The notes under the pieces: generated by a model
What the model saw: only the letters and a program-made list of their open reading frames with translations
What the model was told of the DNA's origin: nothing
The model's database searches: none
NCBI RefSeq assembly: GCF_001043895.1
Contig: NZ_JTHF01000125.1
Coordinates: 1 to 51,227 of the forward strand
Direction of reading: 5' to 3'
Length of the DNA: 51,227 nucleotides
Source: Methylobacterium indicum
GTDB lineage: Bacteria > Pseudomonadota > Alphaproteobacteria > Rhizobiales > Beijerinckiaceae
Part shown: one piece after another, positions 9,019 through 17,089 of the stretch
How the letters are laid out: each line of letters starts with the position of its first letter
Position numbering within the stretch: the stretch's first letter is position 1
Position numbers and translations under genes: made by a program

Positions 9019-9202
9019 CCCGCCGGGCCGGTGCGCCGCACGGGCCGGGCCCGGGGCGATCCGATGTCCTTCCCCATCCCCGCCGGGCGCGGTCGCGACC
9101 GCCCGCGGCGCGACCACGAGAGCAGGCGACGATGACGACGGCGACACGCAGGAGGGCGGGCGGCCCCGCGCGCGGCACGACGATGGTTCGGGGAGCGCGG
9201 TG

Positions 9203-10006
9203 ATGGATCTCGCCAGCATCGGCAAGGCCGTGGTGCTCGCCCTCGTCGAGGGCGCGACCGAGTTCATCCCGGTCTCCTCGACCGGCCACCAGCTCCTCGT
9301 CGGCCACTTCATCGGGTTCGAATCGCCGAACAACACCTTCGAGGTGCTGATCCAGCTCGGCGCCATCCTGGCGATCGTCGGCGTCTATTTCCGCCAGCTC
9401 CTCGACCTGCTGCGGCGCGCGCCCCGCGACCCGAGCGCCCGCCGGTTCATCCTGGCGATCCTGGTCGCGTTCCTGCCCGCCGCGATCATCGGCGGCCTGT
9501 TTTCGAAGTACATCAAGTTCTACTTGTTCAATCCCTGGATCATCTGCTCGACGCTCGTCGCCGGCGGCCTCGTGCTGCTCGTCATCGACGAGACCGAGAT
9601 CGAGCAGAAATACGACGACGTGCACCAGTACTCGCTGCCGATGGCCTTGAAGATCGGCTTCTTCCAGTGCCTGGCGATGATCCCCGGCGTGTCGCGCTCG
9701 GGCGCCACCATCGTGGGGGCGATGCTGATGGGCTCGGGCAAGCGGGCCGCCACCGAGTTCTCGTTCTACCTCGCCATGCCCACCATGGCGGGCGCCTTCG
9801 CCAAGGACCTGCTCGACAACTACAAGAACCTGTCGAAGGACGATGTCGGGCTGATCGCCATCGGCTTCGTGGTGGCGTTCCTGTCGGCCCTGTTCGTGGT
9901 CCGCAAGCTCCTCGACTACGTCTCGCGGCACGGCTTCGCGCTGTTCGCCTGGTGGCGCATCCTGGTCGGCGCGGCCGGCTTCGCGGGGCTGATCATCTTC
10001 GGCTGA
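9203..10006 (+). CDS. uppP: Undecaprenyl-diphosphatase UppP/BacA
   Basis: UppP dephosphorylates undecaprenyl diphosphate in the cytoplasmic membrane, recycling the lipid carrier for peptidoglycan and other glycans and conferring bacitracin tolerance. The 267-residue polytopic protein has the two family signatures: [18 protein letters not shown] near the N-terminus (catalytic Glu and Ser region) and [18 protein letters not shown] (essential Arg). About eight hydrophobic segments are visible. The start is ATG at 9203, with an overlapping GTG at 9200 that would add one residue; GGGGAGCG precedes it. It appears monocistronic. Confidence 0.96.
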   Translation: MDLASIGKAVVLALVEGATEFIPVSSTGHQLLVGHFIGFESPNNTFEVLIQLGAILAIVGVYFRQLLDLLRRAPRDPSARRFILAILVAFLPAAIIGGLFSKYIKFYLFNPWIICSTLVAGGLVLLVIDETEIEQKYDDVHQYSLPMALKIGFFQCLAMIPGVSRSGATIVGAMLMGSGKRAATEFSFYLAMPTMAGAFAKDLLDNYKNLSKDDVGLIAIGFVVAFLSALFVVRKLLDYVSRHGFALFAWWRILVGAAGFAGLIIFG

Positions 10007-10120
10007 GCGTCGCGGCGGGGGTGCGCGCACCTCCGCCGCCGCGACGGACCTCGACCAATGGCGTGTGGCGCGGCTATGTGCTGGCGTTAGGGAGAGATCC
10101 GCGCCACGAGGACCCGCGAC

Positions 10121-11944
10121 ATGGACGATACGACGCTCGCCGCCGCCTTTCCGGCCGCCACCGAGGCGCAGTGGCGTGCCCTGGTCGACGGGGTGCTGAA
10201 AGGCGCCGATTTCGAGAAGCGGCTGGTGCGCCGCACCCCGGACGGCATCGAGGTCGCCCCGCTCTATCCCGCGGCCGAGGCCGCCCCCCAGCCGGGCCGC
10301 GCGGCGCCCGGCCGCTGGCGCGTCAGCCAGCGGGTCGACCATCCCGATCCGGCCGAGGCCAACGCCCTGGCGCTCACCGACCTCGAAGGCGGCGCCGACG
10401 CCCTGACCCTGGTGCTGGAGAAGAGCCCCGCCGCACGCGGCTTCGGCCTCCCCGGCCCGCAGGCGATCGAGGCGGCGCTCTCGGGCGTGATGCTGCCGCT
10501 GATCGGCCTGCGGCTCGATGCCGGCGCCGCGGGCCCGGACGCCGCCACGGCGCTCGTCGCCCTCGCCAAGGCCCGGGGCGACGATCTCGGCACCCTCGAC
10601 ATCGATCTCGGCCTCGATCCCGTGGCGGTCGAGGCCGCGACCGGCGCGGCCCCGCCCTGGCCGGCGCTGCCTGAGATCCTGCGCGACCTCGACGCCGCCG
10701 GGTTCACCGGCCGCGCCTTCCTGGCCGATGCCCGCCCGTTCCACGAGGCCGGGGCCGGCGAGGCGCTGGAACTCGCCGCGCTCCTCTCCGGCGCGCTCGC
10801 GACGCTGCGGGCGCTCGAGGCCGGCGGCATCCCGCTGGAGCGCGCCCGTGACGCCCTGGCCTTCCTGCTGGTCGCCGATTCCGACGAGTTCCTGACGGTC
10901 GCCAAGACCCGGGCCCTGCGCCGGCTGTGGGCGCGGGTGGAGGAGGCCTGCGGGCTCGACCCCGCGCCGCTCCGCCTCCATGCCGAGACCGCCTGGCGCA
11001 GCACGACGAAGCGCGACCCCTGGGTCAACCTGCTGCGCGCCACCGCCGCCGCCTTCTCGGCCGGCCTCGGCGGAGCGGACGCGATCACGGTCCTGCCCTT
11101 CACCGCGGCGCTCGGCCTGCCCGACGCCTTCGCGCGCCGCTGCGCCCGCAACACCCAGCACGTCCTCCTCGACGAGGCCAACCTCTGGCGCGTCGCCGAC
11201 CCGGCCGCCGGCGCGGGCGGCTTCGAGACCCTGACCGAGGCGCTCTGCACCGAGGCCTGGGCGCAGTTCCAGGCGATCGAGCGGGACGGGGGGATCGCCG
11301 CCAGCCTGCGCTCCGGCGCCCTGGCGGCCCGCCTCGCGGCGCTCCGCCAAGCCCGCGACGCCGAACTCGCCACCCGTCGCCAGCCGATCACCGGCACCAG
11401 CGAGTTCCCGGACCTGCACGAGGCCCCGGTGGCGGTGCTGGCGCCGGCCCCGGCGGCCGATCCCGTGCCCGAGGGGGCGCTGCCCTCGCGACGCCTCGCC
11501 GAGCCCTACGAGGCCCTGCGCGACGCCTCCGACGCGGCGCTCGCCCGGACCGGGCGGCGCCCGCGGGTCTTCCTCGCCAATCTCGGGCCGTTGAGCGCCT
11601 TCAACACCCGCGCCACCTTCGCCCGCAACGCCTTCGAGGCCGGCGGCATCGAGGCGGTGACGAACGAGGGCTTTGCGGATCACGCCGCCATGGCGGAGGC
11701 CTTCCGGGCCTCGGGAACGCGCGTCGCCTGCCTGTGCTCGTCGGATGCGGTCTATGCCGAAGAGGCGGTCGCCGCCGCCGAGGCGCTGCGGGCGGCGGGC
11801 GCCACCACGCTCTACCTCGCCGGCAAGCCGGGCGAGCTGGAAGCTACCTTGCGGGCGGCCGGCGTCGCCCACGATCTCTATGCCGGCTGCGACCTCGTGA
11901 AGCTGCTCGGTCAAGCCCAGAGCCAAGCCCAGGCCGCGGCCTGA
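10121..11944 (+). CDS. mcmB: Methylmalonyl-CoA mutase small (beta) subunit
   Basis: The 607-residue protein has the size and domain order of the non-catalytic subunit of heterodimeric methylmalonyl-CoA mutase. Its TIM-barrel-like N-terminal domain opens with FPAATEAQWRALVDGVLKG and contains TSEFPDL near residue 430. A B12-domain-like C-terminus follows (RPRVFLANLGPLSAFNTRAT). The D-x-H-x-x-G cobalamin-ligand motif of catalytic subunits is absent; the equivalent position reads LGPLSAFNTR. The partner would isomerise methylmalonyl-CoA and succinyl-CoA, in Methylobacterium as part of the ethylmalonyl-CoA pathway. The large subunit is not in the window. A strong hairpin follows. Confidence 0.9.
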   Translation: MDDTTLAAAFPAATEAQWRALVDGVLKGADFEKRLVRRTPDGIEVAPLYPAAEAAPQPGRAAPGRWRVSQRVDHPDPAEANALALTDLEGGADALTLVLEKSPAARGFGLPGPQAIEAALSGVMLPLIGLRLDAGAAGPDAATALVALAKARGDDLGTLDIDLGLDPVAVEAATGAAPPWPALPEILRDLDAAGFTGRAFLADARPFHEAGAGEALELAALLSGALATLRALEAGGIPLERARDALAFLLVADSDEFLTVAKTRALRRLWARVEEACGLDPAPLRLHAETAWRSTTKRDPWVNLLRATAAAFSAGLGGADAITVLPFTAALGLPDAFARRCARNTQHVLLDEANLWRVADPAAGAGGFETLTEALCTEAWAQFQAIERDGGIAASLRSGALAARLAALRQARDAELATRRQPITGTSEFPDLHEAPVAVLAPAPAADPVPEGALPSRRLAEPYEALRDASDAALARTGRRPRVFLANLGPLSAFNTRATFARNAFEAGGIEAVTNEGFADHAAMAEAFRASGTRVACLCSSDAVYAEEAVAAAEALRAAGATTLYLAGKPGELEATLRAAGVAHDLYAGCDLVKLLGQAQSQAQAAA

Positions 11945-11953
11945 CCCTCGCAC

Positions 11954-11980
11954 CCCGGGGCCGGTGCCGCCGGCCCCGGG
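11954..11980 (+). terminator. Terminator hairpin between mcmB and holC
   Basis: CCCGGGGCCGG (11954-11964), loop TGCCG, and CCGGCCCCGGG (11970-11980) form a perfect 11-bp stem nine bases after the mcmB stop. It overlaps an in-frame GTG at 11964, arguing that holC starts downstream at 12000. Confidence 0.6.
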
Positions 11981-11999
11981 CGCCCTATCTTCCACGACC

Positions 12000-12452
12000 G
12001 TGACCGAGATCCTGTTCTACCACATGCAGCGCCAGCCCCTCGAGGCGGTGCTGCCGAGCCTCCTGGAGAAATCCCTGGAGCGGCAATGGCGCGTCGCCAT
12101 CCAGGCGACGAGCGAGGAGCGGCTGCAGGCCCTCGACGACCACCTCTGGGTCTTTTCGGAGGAGAGTTTTCTGCCCCATGGCACCGACCGCGATCCCGAT
12201 TGCGCGACGCAGCCGGTGGTGCTGACCCTGCGCGACGCCAACCCGAACGCCGCCTCGATCCGCTTCCTGGTCGAGGGGGCGTCCCTGCCCGACGACGCGG
12301 GCGACTACCAGCGCATCTGCATCCTGTTCGACGGCACCGACCAGGACGCCCTGTTGCGCGCCCGCGAGCAGTGGCGCGGTGCCAAGGAGGCCGGCCATAG
12401 CGTCGCCTACTGGCAGCAGGACGAGAGCGGCCGCTGGCAGAAGAAGGCGTGA
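12000..12452 (+). CDS. holC: DNA polymerase III chi subunit
   Basis: Chi links the clamp-loader complex to SSB at the replication fork. The 150-residue protein reads MTEILFYHMQRQPLEAVLPSLL from GTG at 12000, the family's standard opening. LDDHLWVFSEESFLPHG and the terminal GHSVAYWQQDESGRWQKKA are equally characteristic of alphaproteobacterial HolC. An in-frame GTG at 11964 lies in the preceding hairpin and would add an unconserved tail. It stands between mcmB and the S10 peptidase with no related neighbour. Confidence 0.93.
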   Translation: MTEILFYHMQRQPLEAVLPSLLEKSLERQWRVAIQATSEERLQALDDHLWVFSEESFLPHGTDRDPDCATQPVVLTLRDANPNAASIRFLVEGASLPDDAGDYQRICILFDGTDQDALLRAREQWRGAKEAGHSVAYWQQDESGRWQKKA

Positions 12453-12489
12453 TGCCGCCTCCGCTCGAACGATGCGGATCGAGATCGAG

Positions 12490-12520
12490 CCCATCTCCCT
12501 TCTCCAGGGTGGGAGAGGGG
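12490..12520. repeat. REP-like palindrome after holC
   Basis: TCTCCC (12494-12499) pairs with GGGAGA (12511-12516), extended by outer CCC/GGG. Short imperfect palindromes of this CCCTCTCC...GGAGAGGG style are common intergenic elements in alphaproteobacteria. It may also serve as the holC terminator. Confidence 0.4.
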
Positions 12521-12591
12521 GATCCGGCGCCCGATCCCTCCGCGATCCGGAGGCGGAACCCTGGAACGAACCGGCCTCGCGAGGAGACGTC

Positions 12592-14142
12592 ATGACCCGC
12601 ATCACGACCCGGATCCTCGCGCTCGCGGCGGTCCTGTGGCTCGGGCCCGCCCCGGCCGTCCTGGCGCAGCAGGCCCGCCAGGACAACCGGCAGGAGGCGC
12701 GCCAGCCCGAGGGGCGGCGCCTGCCGCCCGACGCGACGACCCAGCACAGCCTCACCCTGTCGGGCGGGCGCACCTTGAGCTTCACGGCGACGGCCGGCAG
12801 CCTGCCGCTGGTCGACGAATCGGGCAAGCTCCAGGCCGAGATCGCCGTCACGGCCTTCACCCTGGCCGGCAAGGACGCGACGACGCGGCCCGTCACCTTC
12901 GCGGTCAATGGCGGACCGGGGGCGTCCTCGGCCTATCTCAACCTCGCGGCGGTCGGGCCCTGGCGCCTGCCCCTCGACGGCACCAGCATCAGCCCCTCGA
13001 TGGCGCCGGTGCCGGTGCCCAACGACGAGACCTGGCTCGACTTCACCGACCTCGTCTTCATCGATCCCGTCGGCACCGGCTACAGCCGCGCGACCGGCGA
13101 CGACGCGAAGCGCTATTACGGGGTCGAGAGCGACGCCTCCGTGCTGTCGGCGGTGATCGCCCGCTGGCTGCGCACCAACGACCGGCTCGCCTCGCCAAAA
13201 TTCTTCCTCGGCGAGAGCTACGGGGGCTTCCGCGGGCCGCTCGTCGCCCGCAAGCTCCAGGACGACGTCGGGGTCGGTCTGTCGGGGCTGGTGCTGCTCT
13301 CGCCGGTGCTCGATTTCGGCTACCTCCAGCCGCCGCGGCACAACCCGCTCGGCGCCGTGACGCGGCTGCCCTCCCTCGCCGCCGCCGGGCTGGAGCGGCG
13401 CGGCGAGACGCCCGGTCCCGCGCGGATGCGCGAGATCGAGACCTACGCCACCGGTCCCTACCTGTCGGATCTCCTGCGCGGGCCGACCGATTCCGCCGCC
13501 CTCGACCGCCTCACCGAGCGGGTCGCGAGCCTGACCGGGCTCGACCCGGCCCTGGTCCGCCGCCAGGCCGGCCGGGTCTCCGGGGCGAGCTACCAGCGCG
13601 AGGCCGACCGCGACGCGGGCCGGGTGGCGAGCGCCTACGATACCGGCGTGACCGGATGGGACCCCGATCCGAGCGCCGCCTTCGGCCGGTTCCAGGACCC
13701 GATCCTCACCGCCATGCAGGCGCCGCTGACCAGCGCGATGATCGACCTCACCGCCCGCACCCTGAACTGGCGGGTGCCGAACCTGCGCTACGAGCTTCTG
13801 AGCAACGCGGTCAACGGCGCCTGGAACTGGGGCGGGGGCCGCTCCGCTCCGGAGGTGGTGGGGGAACTGCGCCAGGCGCTCGCCCTCGACGGCAACCTGC
13901 GGGTCCTCGTCGCCCACGGCTACACCGACCTCGTCACCCCGTACTTCGCCTCGAAGCTGATTCTCGACCAGATGCCGTCCTACGGCACGCCGGCTCGCCT
14001 CGCCCTGTCGGTCTATCCCGGCGGGCACATGTTCTATTTCCGCCAGGCGTCGCGGGCGGCCTTGCGCGGGGATGCGCTCCGCCTCTACGAGACGGCCCTG
14101 GCCGCGCGGGGAAGCGGCCCGAGGACGGACGAGGCACGATGA
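12592..14142 (+). CDS. Secreted serine carboxypeptidase-like protein (peptidase family S10)
   Basis: A 516-residue alpha/beta-hydrolase of the bacterial S10 group. It has an N-terminal signal peptide (ILALAAVLWLGPAPAVLAQQ, cleavage near 26). NGGPGASS (about 107-113) forms the oxyanion region. GESYGG places the nucleophile at Ser209. DPVGTGYS precedes it, GYTDLVTPY carries the likely Asp, and YPGGHMFYF the catalytic His, so the triad looks complete. It would act in the periplasm on peptides or acyl compounds. The start is ATG at 12592 behind GAGGAGACGTC. Its TGA overlaps the next start as ATGA, implying coupling to the lipoprotein. Confidence 0.9.
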   Translation: MTRITTRILALAAVLWLGPAPAVLAQQARQDNRQEARQPEGRRLPPDATTQHSLTLSGGRTLSFTATAGSLPLVDESGKLQAEIAVTAFTLAGKDATTRPVTFAVNGGPGASSAYLNLAAVGPWRLPLDGTSISPSMAPVPVPNDETWLDFTDLVFIDPVGTGYSRATGDDAKRYYGVESDASVLSAVIARWLRTNDRLASPKFFLGESYGGFRGPLVARKLQDDVGVGLSGLVLLSPVLDFGYLQPPRHNPLGAVTRLPSLAAAGLERRGETPGPARMREIETYATGPYLSDLLRGPTDSAALDRLTERVASLTGLDPALVRRQAGRVSGASYQREADRDAGRVASAYDTGVTGWDPDPSAAFGRFQDPILTAMQAPLTSAMIDLTARTLNWRVPNLRYELLSNAVNGAWNWGGGRSAPEVVGELRQALALDGNLRVLVAHGYTDLVTPYFASKLILDQMPSYGTPARLALSVYPGGHMFYFRQASRAALRGDALRLYETALAARGSGPRTDEAR

Positions 14143-14525
14143 CCGGCCAGACGACGATGCGGCGCATAGGGGCGGCCCTCATGGGCGTCGGTACGCTGGC
14201 GCTCTCGGGCTGCGGCGGCAGCACCGACCGGGCCGCCCCGCCGCCGGTGATCGCCGCGCCCAAGCCCCCGCCGCCGGTTCCGGCCTGGGGCCCGGTCCTG
14301 GCGCAGGACGGCACCTGCACCGGGCCGGTCCCGGCGACCGCCACCGAGATCGCCCCCGGCATCCCCGAATGCGAGCTGGTGCGGCTCAAGGGCCACCCGC
14401 CGACCGACGTGCTGGTCGGCGAGAGCGGGCGGGGCCAGCGCGAGGTGCAGGTGCTCTACACCGAGCCCGGTGCCAAGGAGCTGTACTTCTTCGTCAACAA
14501 CCGCCTCGACCGGATCGTGAAGTAG
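14139..14525 (+). CDS. Small lipoprotein
   Basis: A 128-residue protein with a lipoprotein signal: MTGQTTMRRIG, hydrophobic ALMGVGTLA, then lipobox LSGC with the lipidated Cys at residue 25. A proline-rich linker (APPPVIAAPKPPPPVP) precedes a compact C-terminal domain containing ECELVRLKGHPPTDVLVGES and a terminal ELYFFVNNRLDRIVK. The latter segments resemble small SmpA/OmlA-like beta folds, but I do not assign a family. Its ATG at 14139 overlaps the S10 peptidase stop (ATGA), so the two are co-translated. Confidence 0.8.
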   Translation: MTGQTTMRRIGAALMGVGTLALSGCGGSTDRAAPPPVIAAPKPPPPVPAWGPVLAQDGTCTGPVPATATEIAPGIPECELVRLKGHPPTDVLVGESGRGQREVQVLYTEPGAKELYFFVNNRLDRIVK

Positions 14526-14552
14526 CGCGACGGCACCCGACTTGCGTCGCGC
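14525..14552 (+). terminator. Terminator hairpin after the lipoprotein gene
   Basis: GCGCGACG (14525-14532) and CGTCGCGC (14545-14552) form a perfect 8-bp stem with a 12-base loop, starting at the last base of the stop codon. No T run follows. Confidence 0.45.
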
Positions 14553-14615
14553 CGACAGGCCGCGCGGCGCCCCGCGATTCGCCGAGCGAGACCCGCAACA
14601 GGGACCACGGGCATC

Positions 14616-15713
14616 ATGCGTGAACCGAATGCGGTCGATTTCTGGCGCGGCATCGCCCTGATCACGATCTTCATCAACCACATCCCGGGCAATTTCTTCC
14701 AGAACTATACCTACTCCCAGTACGGCATCTCGGACGCCGCCGAGCTGTTCGTCTTCCTGGCCGGCTGGTCGATCGGCATCGCCACCCGCGGGCGCGACGG
14801 TACGCCCGAGCCGGCGCTCCGCACGGTGCTGCGGCTCCTCTCGCGCATGGTCGAGGTCTACCGCGCGCAGCTCGTCATCACGGCGCTGGCGCTGGCGATG
14901 CTGGCGGGCGCCGCCCTCTACCTCGACAACCCGCTGCTGGTGGAATGGCACAATGCCGGGCCGATCTTCAGCGACCCGATCCAGGCCACCGTCGGCTGGG
15001 TGACGCTGCTGCACCAGCTCGGCTTCTTCAACATCCTGCCGCTCTACGTGGTGCTGCTCGGCCTCGCCCCGGCCTTCGTGCTGCTGGCGCGGGTGCATCT
15101 CGGGTTGTCGATCGGGATCTCGGTGCTGCTCTACGCCGTCAGCCTGGTCTTCGAGATCAACATCCCGAGCTGGCCGATGGAGGGCCACTGGTTCTTCAAC
15201 CCGTTCTGCTGGCAGCTGCTGCTGGTGCTGGGCTTCGCCGCGCACGAGTGGCGGCGCGGCTCCGGGCGCTTCGTGGTCTGGCGGCGCCGGCTGATGCCGC
15301 TCGGCATCGTCATCGTCATCGTCGGCGCGATCCTGTCCTGGTTCAACCTGCGGCCCGATCCGCTGGCGGTGCCGGAGCCGCGCCTGCTCTTCATCTTCGA
15401 CAAGTCCTACCTGTCGCCGGCGCGCCTGGTGCACTTCCTCGGCGTGCTGCTCGCCTTCCAGGCCGTGTTCGGGCTGGTCCAGCCGCGGGCGCGCTGGCTC
15501 ACGGAGCAGCTCGCCGGCCTCGGGCGCAACTCGCTCGCGGTCTTCTCGGTCGGTTCGGTCGCGAGCCTCGGTGCACAACTGATTCGGTTCTGGACCGGGG
15601 GAGGTTTCGCAACCGACGTCTTTGTCGTAGGATGCGGCTTAGCCTCACTCTCCTTCACGGCATGGTTCGTCGAATGGCGCTCTCGCTCTCCCCGTCCCTC
15701 CTCGGCGGCGTGA
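14616..15713 (+). CDS. opgC: OpgC-domain membrane acyltransferase
   Basis: A 365-residue polytopic membrane protein that opens MREPNAVDFWRGIALITIFINHIPGN, the DFWRGxALxxIFxNHIPG pattern of OpgC-type proteins, with the membrane-embedded His used in acyl transfer by this superfamily. About ten hydrophobic segments follow. OpgC proteins attach succinyl or other acyl groups to periplasmic glucans; many alphaproteobacterial paralogues have no tested substrate. The start is ATG at 14616. The 3' end overlaps the start of the SGNH-type gene by about 50 bases, so the pair is probably coupled. No glucan synthase gene is nearby. Confidence 0.85.
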   Translation: MREPNAVDFWRGIALITIFINHIPGNFFQNYTYSQYGISDAAELFVFLAGWSIGIATRGRDGTPEPALRTVLRLLSRMVEVYRAQLVITALALAMLAGAALYLDNPLLVEWHNAGPIFSDPIQATVGWVTLLHQLGFFNILPLYVVLLGLAPAFVLLARVHLGLSIGISVLLYAVSLVFEINIPSWPMEGHWFFNPFCWQLLLVLGFAAHEWRRGSGRFVVWRRRLMPLGIVIVIVGAILSWFNLRPDPLAVPEPRLLFIFDKSYLSPARLVHFLGVLLAFQAVFGLVQPRARWLTEQLAGLGRNSLAVFSVGSVASLGAQLIRFWTGGGFATDVFVVGCGLASLSFTAWFVEWRSRSPRPSSAA

Positions 15714-16579
15714 GCTTCGCCTTGGTCGCAAGCCTCGGCTTCGCCGTGCAGGCGCAGTCGACGACGCCGCCGGCGGCCCAGGTGCAACCGGCACAGGCGC
15801 CGTCCCAGCCCGCCCTGGCCGAGATCCCGGCGCTCCAGGCCACCGCGCCGAGCGCGGACGCGCCCGATCCGAGCCTGTCGCCGGAATGCCGGGTGCCGGG
15901 CTCGAAGCTCTACACCCTGGCCAAGCTCAAGGCGGTCAAGAAGGCCCTGCGCGAGCACCGTGCCGTCCAGGTCCTGACCATCGGCTCCAACTCGGGAGGG
16001 CTCGGCACCGCCGCGACCTATCCGGTGCGGCTCGAGGACGCCCTGACCCGCTCGCTTCCCGACATCGAGGTGACGGTGGAGAGCCGGGGCGTCTCCGGCG
16101 AGATCGCCTTCGGGGCGGCGGAGCGACTGCGCAACCAGGTGGCGGAGATCGAGCCCGACCTCGTGGTCTGGCAGGTCGGCGGCAACGACGCGCTCGCCCG
16201 CGTCGACATCGAGGAATTCTCGCAGTCGCTCGCCGAGACGGTGGCCTGGATCAAGTCGCACGGCATCGACGTGGTGCTGGTCGATCCCCAATACACCGCG
16301 AGCCTCGCCAAGGACGACTATTACCGCCAGTTCGTGCTCGCGATCCAGAAGGTCGCCGAGCGCGAGCAGGTGCCCCTGGTGCAGCGCTACGAGGCGATGC
16401 GCTACCTCGCCACCCGGGCGATCAGCGCCCTGAAGGGCGCTCCGGCCCAATCCGGCGCCGGCTTCCGCCTCGCCGATCTCGGCTATCGCTGCATGGCCGA
16501 GCACGTCACCCGGGCGATCACCGTCTCGCTGCTGCAGCCCGACATCGCCGGCCCGGCAATTCCACCTCCGGCGCATTGA
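15662..16579 (+). CDS. Periplasmic SGNH/GDSL-hydrolase-like protein with degenerate active-site motifs
   Basis: A 305-residue exported protein: signal-like N-terminus (GVSFALVASLGFAVQAQS), a Pro/Ala/Gln-rich linker, and an SGNH-like fold from about residue 75. Block I reads VLTIGSNSGG (108-111), where G-D-S or G-S-S is usual. Block III reads VGGNDAL with the expected G-N-D. The terminal block reads FRLADLGYRCMAEHV, where family members generally show D-x-x-H before N-D-x-G-Y. Catalysis is therefore uncertain. ATG at 15662 or 15674 overlaps opgC; ATG at 15632 is also possible. It may modify or bind the acylated glycan made with OpgC. Confidence 0.78.
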   Translation: MVRRMALSLSPSLLGGVSFALVASLGFAVQAQSTTPPAAQVQPAQAPSQPALAEIPALQATAPSADAPDPSLSPECRVPGSKLYTLAKLKAVKKALREHRAVQVLTIGSNSGGLGTAATYPVRLEDALTRSLPDIEVTVESRGVSGEIAFGAAERLRNQVAEIEPDLVVWQVGGNDALARVDIEEFSQSLAETVAWIKSHGIDVVLVDPQYTASLAKDDYYRQFVLAIQKVAEREQVPLVQRYEAMRYLATRAISALKGAPAQSGAGFRLADLGYRCMAEHVTRAITVSLLQPDIAGPAIPPPAH

Positions 16580-16595
16580 CGGGGCCGTTCGGGCG

Positions 16596-16850
16596 TCACG
16601 GTCTCGGCGGCAGCTCGCGCAGGATGTTGTTGACGACGTCCTCGACCGCCTCGCGGCCGGTGTCGTGCGCCTTCAACCGGCTCTCGAGCCGGCGCAGCTG
16701 TGGGGTAAACTCCGCGGGCAGGACGGGGTCGCCGAGATAGTCCGGCTTCCCGGCCTCGGCGTTGTAGGTCGAGCGGAGCTGCTTCCCGAGGTGTTCGCGC
16801 ACCGGCTCCGGCAGCGCGGCATCGTGATTCTCGTAGGGATCGGAGGGCAT
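16596..16850 (-). CDS. Free NepR-like anti-sigma protein
   Basis: An 84-residue acidic protein whose VREHLGKQLRSTYN and FTPQLRRLESRL segments match the two helices of NepR, the anti-sigma factor of EcfG (LG-x-Q-L-R-x-x-Y, then P-x-x-F-x-x-L-x-x-L-E). About five extra residues (PDYLG) lie between them, and an extra C-terminal helix (REAVEDVVNNILREL) follows. Canonical NepR is shorter and next to ecfG and phyR; phyR is not seen here. It would sequester EcfG-type sigma factors until phosphorylated PhyR competes. A candidate EcfG promoter sits 67 bases upstream. Homology is by eye; an unrelated small helical protein is the alternative. Confidence 0.7.
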   Translation of the reverse strand: MPSDPYENHDAALPEPVREHLGKQLRSTYNAEAGKPDYLGDPVLPAEFTPQLRRLESRLKAHDTGREAVEDVVNNILRELPPRP

Positions 16851-16916
16851 GGGGAATCCGTATCGCTCTGGATCTCGCGGCAGCGGATCCTGTCGATCCG
16901 CGCAGTCCTCATGCAG

Positions 16917-16942
16917 AACGACGCGCGACGGTGTTTCGTTGC
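16917..16942 (-). promoter_or_regulatory. Candidate EcfG promoter for the NepR-like gene
   Basis: On the minus strand GCAAC (16942-16938), a 17-base spacer, and CGTT (16920-16917). The alphaproteobacterial EcfG consensus is GGAAC-N16/17-CGTT, so one base differs. The -10 lies 67 bases before the ATG. Confidence 0.5.
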
Positions 16943-16989
16943 AGGCTGTGCCGCAACAACACTAGGGACTTTTCTGACCGACAAAGCAG

Positions 16990-17017
16990 AAAGCCCCGGC
17001 GCAATGGCCAGGGCTTT
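16990..17017 (-). terminator. Terminator downstream of the DUF1236 gene
   Basis: AAAGCCC (16990-16996) and GGGCTTT (17011-17017) form a 7-bp stem, extended by AGC/GCT outside a bulge. On the minus strand it ends GGGCTTTCTGCTTTG, a T-rich tail. It separates the DUF1236 transcript from the NepR-like gene. Confidence 0.65.
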
Positions 17018-17089
17018 GCTGTCGGAGTGTGCGCCACCGTAAGGCGGCGCACCCAAAGACGAGATAGTCGAGCGACCTCGTCGATGAAC

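Larger units (their letters stand above)
8691..9202. other. Gene-free 512-bp divergent region upstream of fzlA-like gene and uppP
   Basis: Both flanking genes point outward, so this region should carry both promoters. No convincing conserved protein or RNA gene is visible. It contains a four-copy 17-bp tandem repeat (8890-8957) and an imperfect 14-bp direct repeat (8991-9018), listed separately. Confidence 0.6.

Noticed and set aside
8633..11995. A 1120-codon minus-strand frame across uppP and mcmB
   Set aside because: It lies antisense to two clear genes, has low-complexity Gly/Arg/Glu composition and no recognisable domain.
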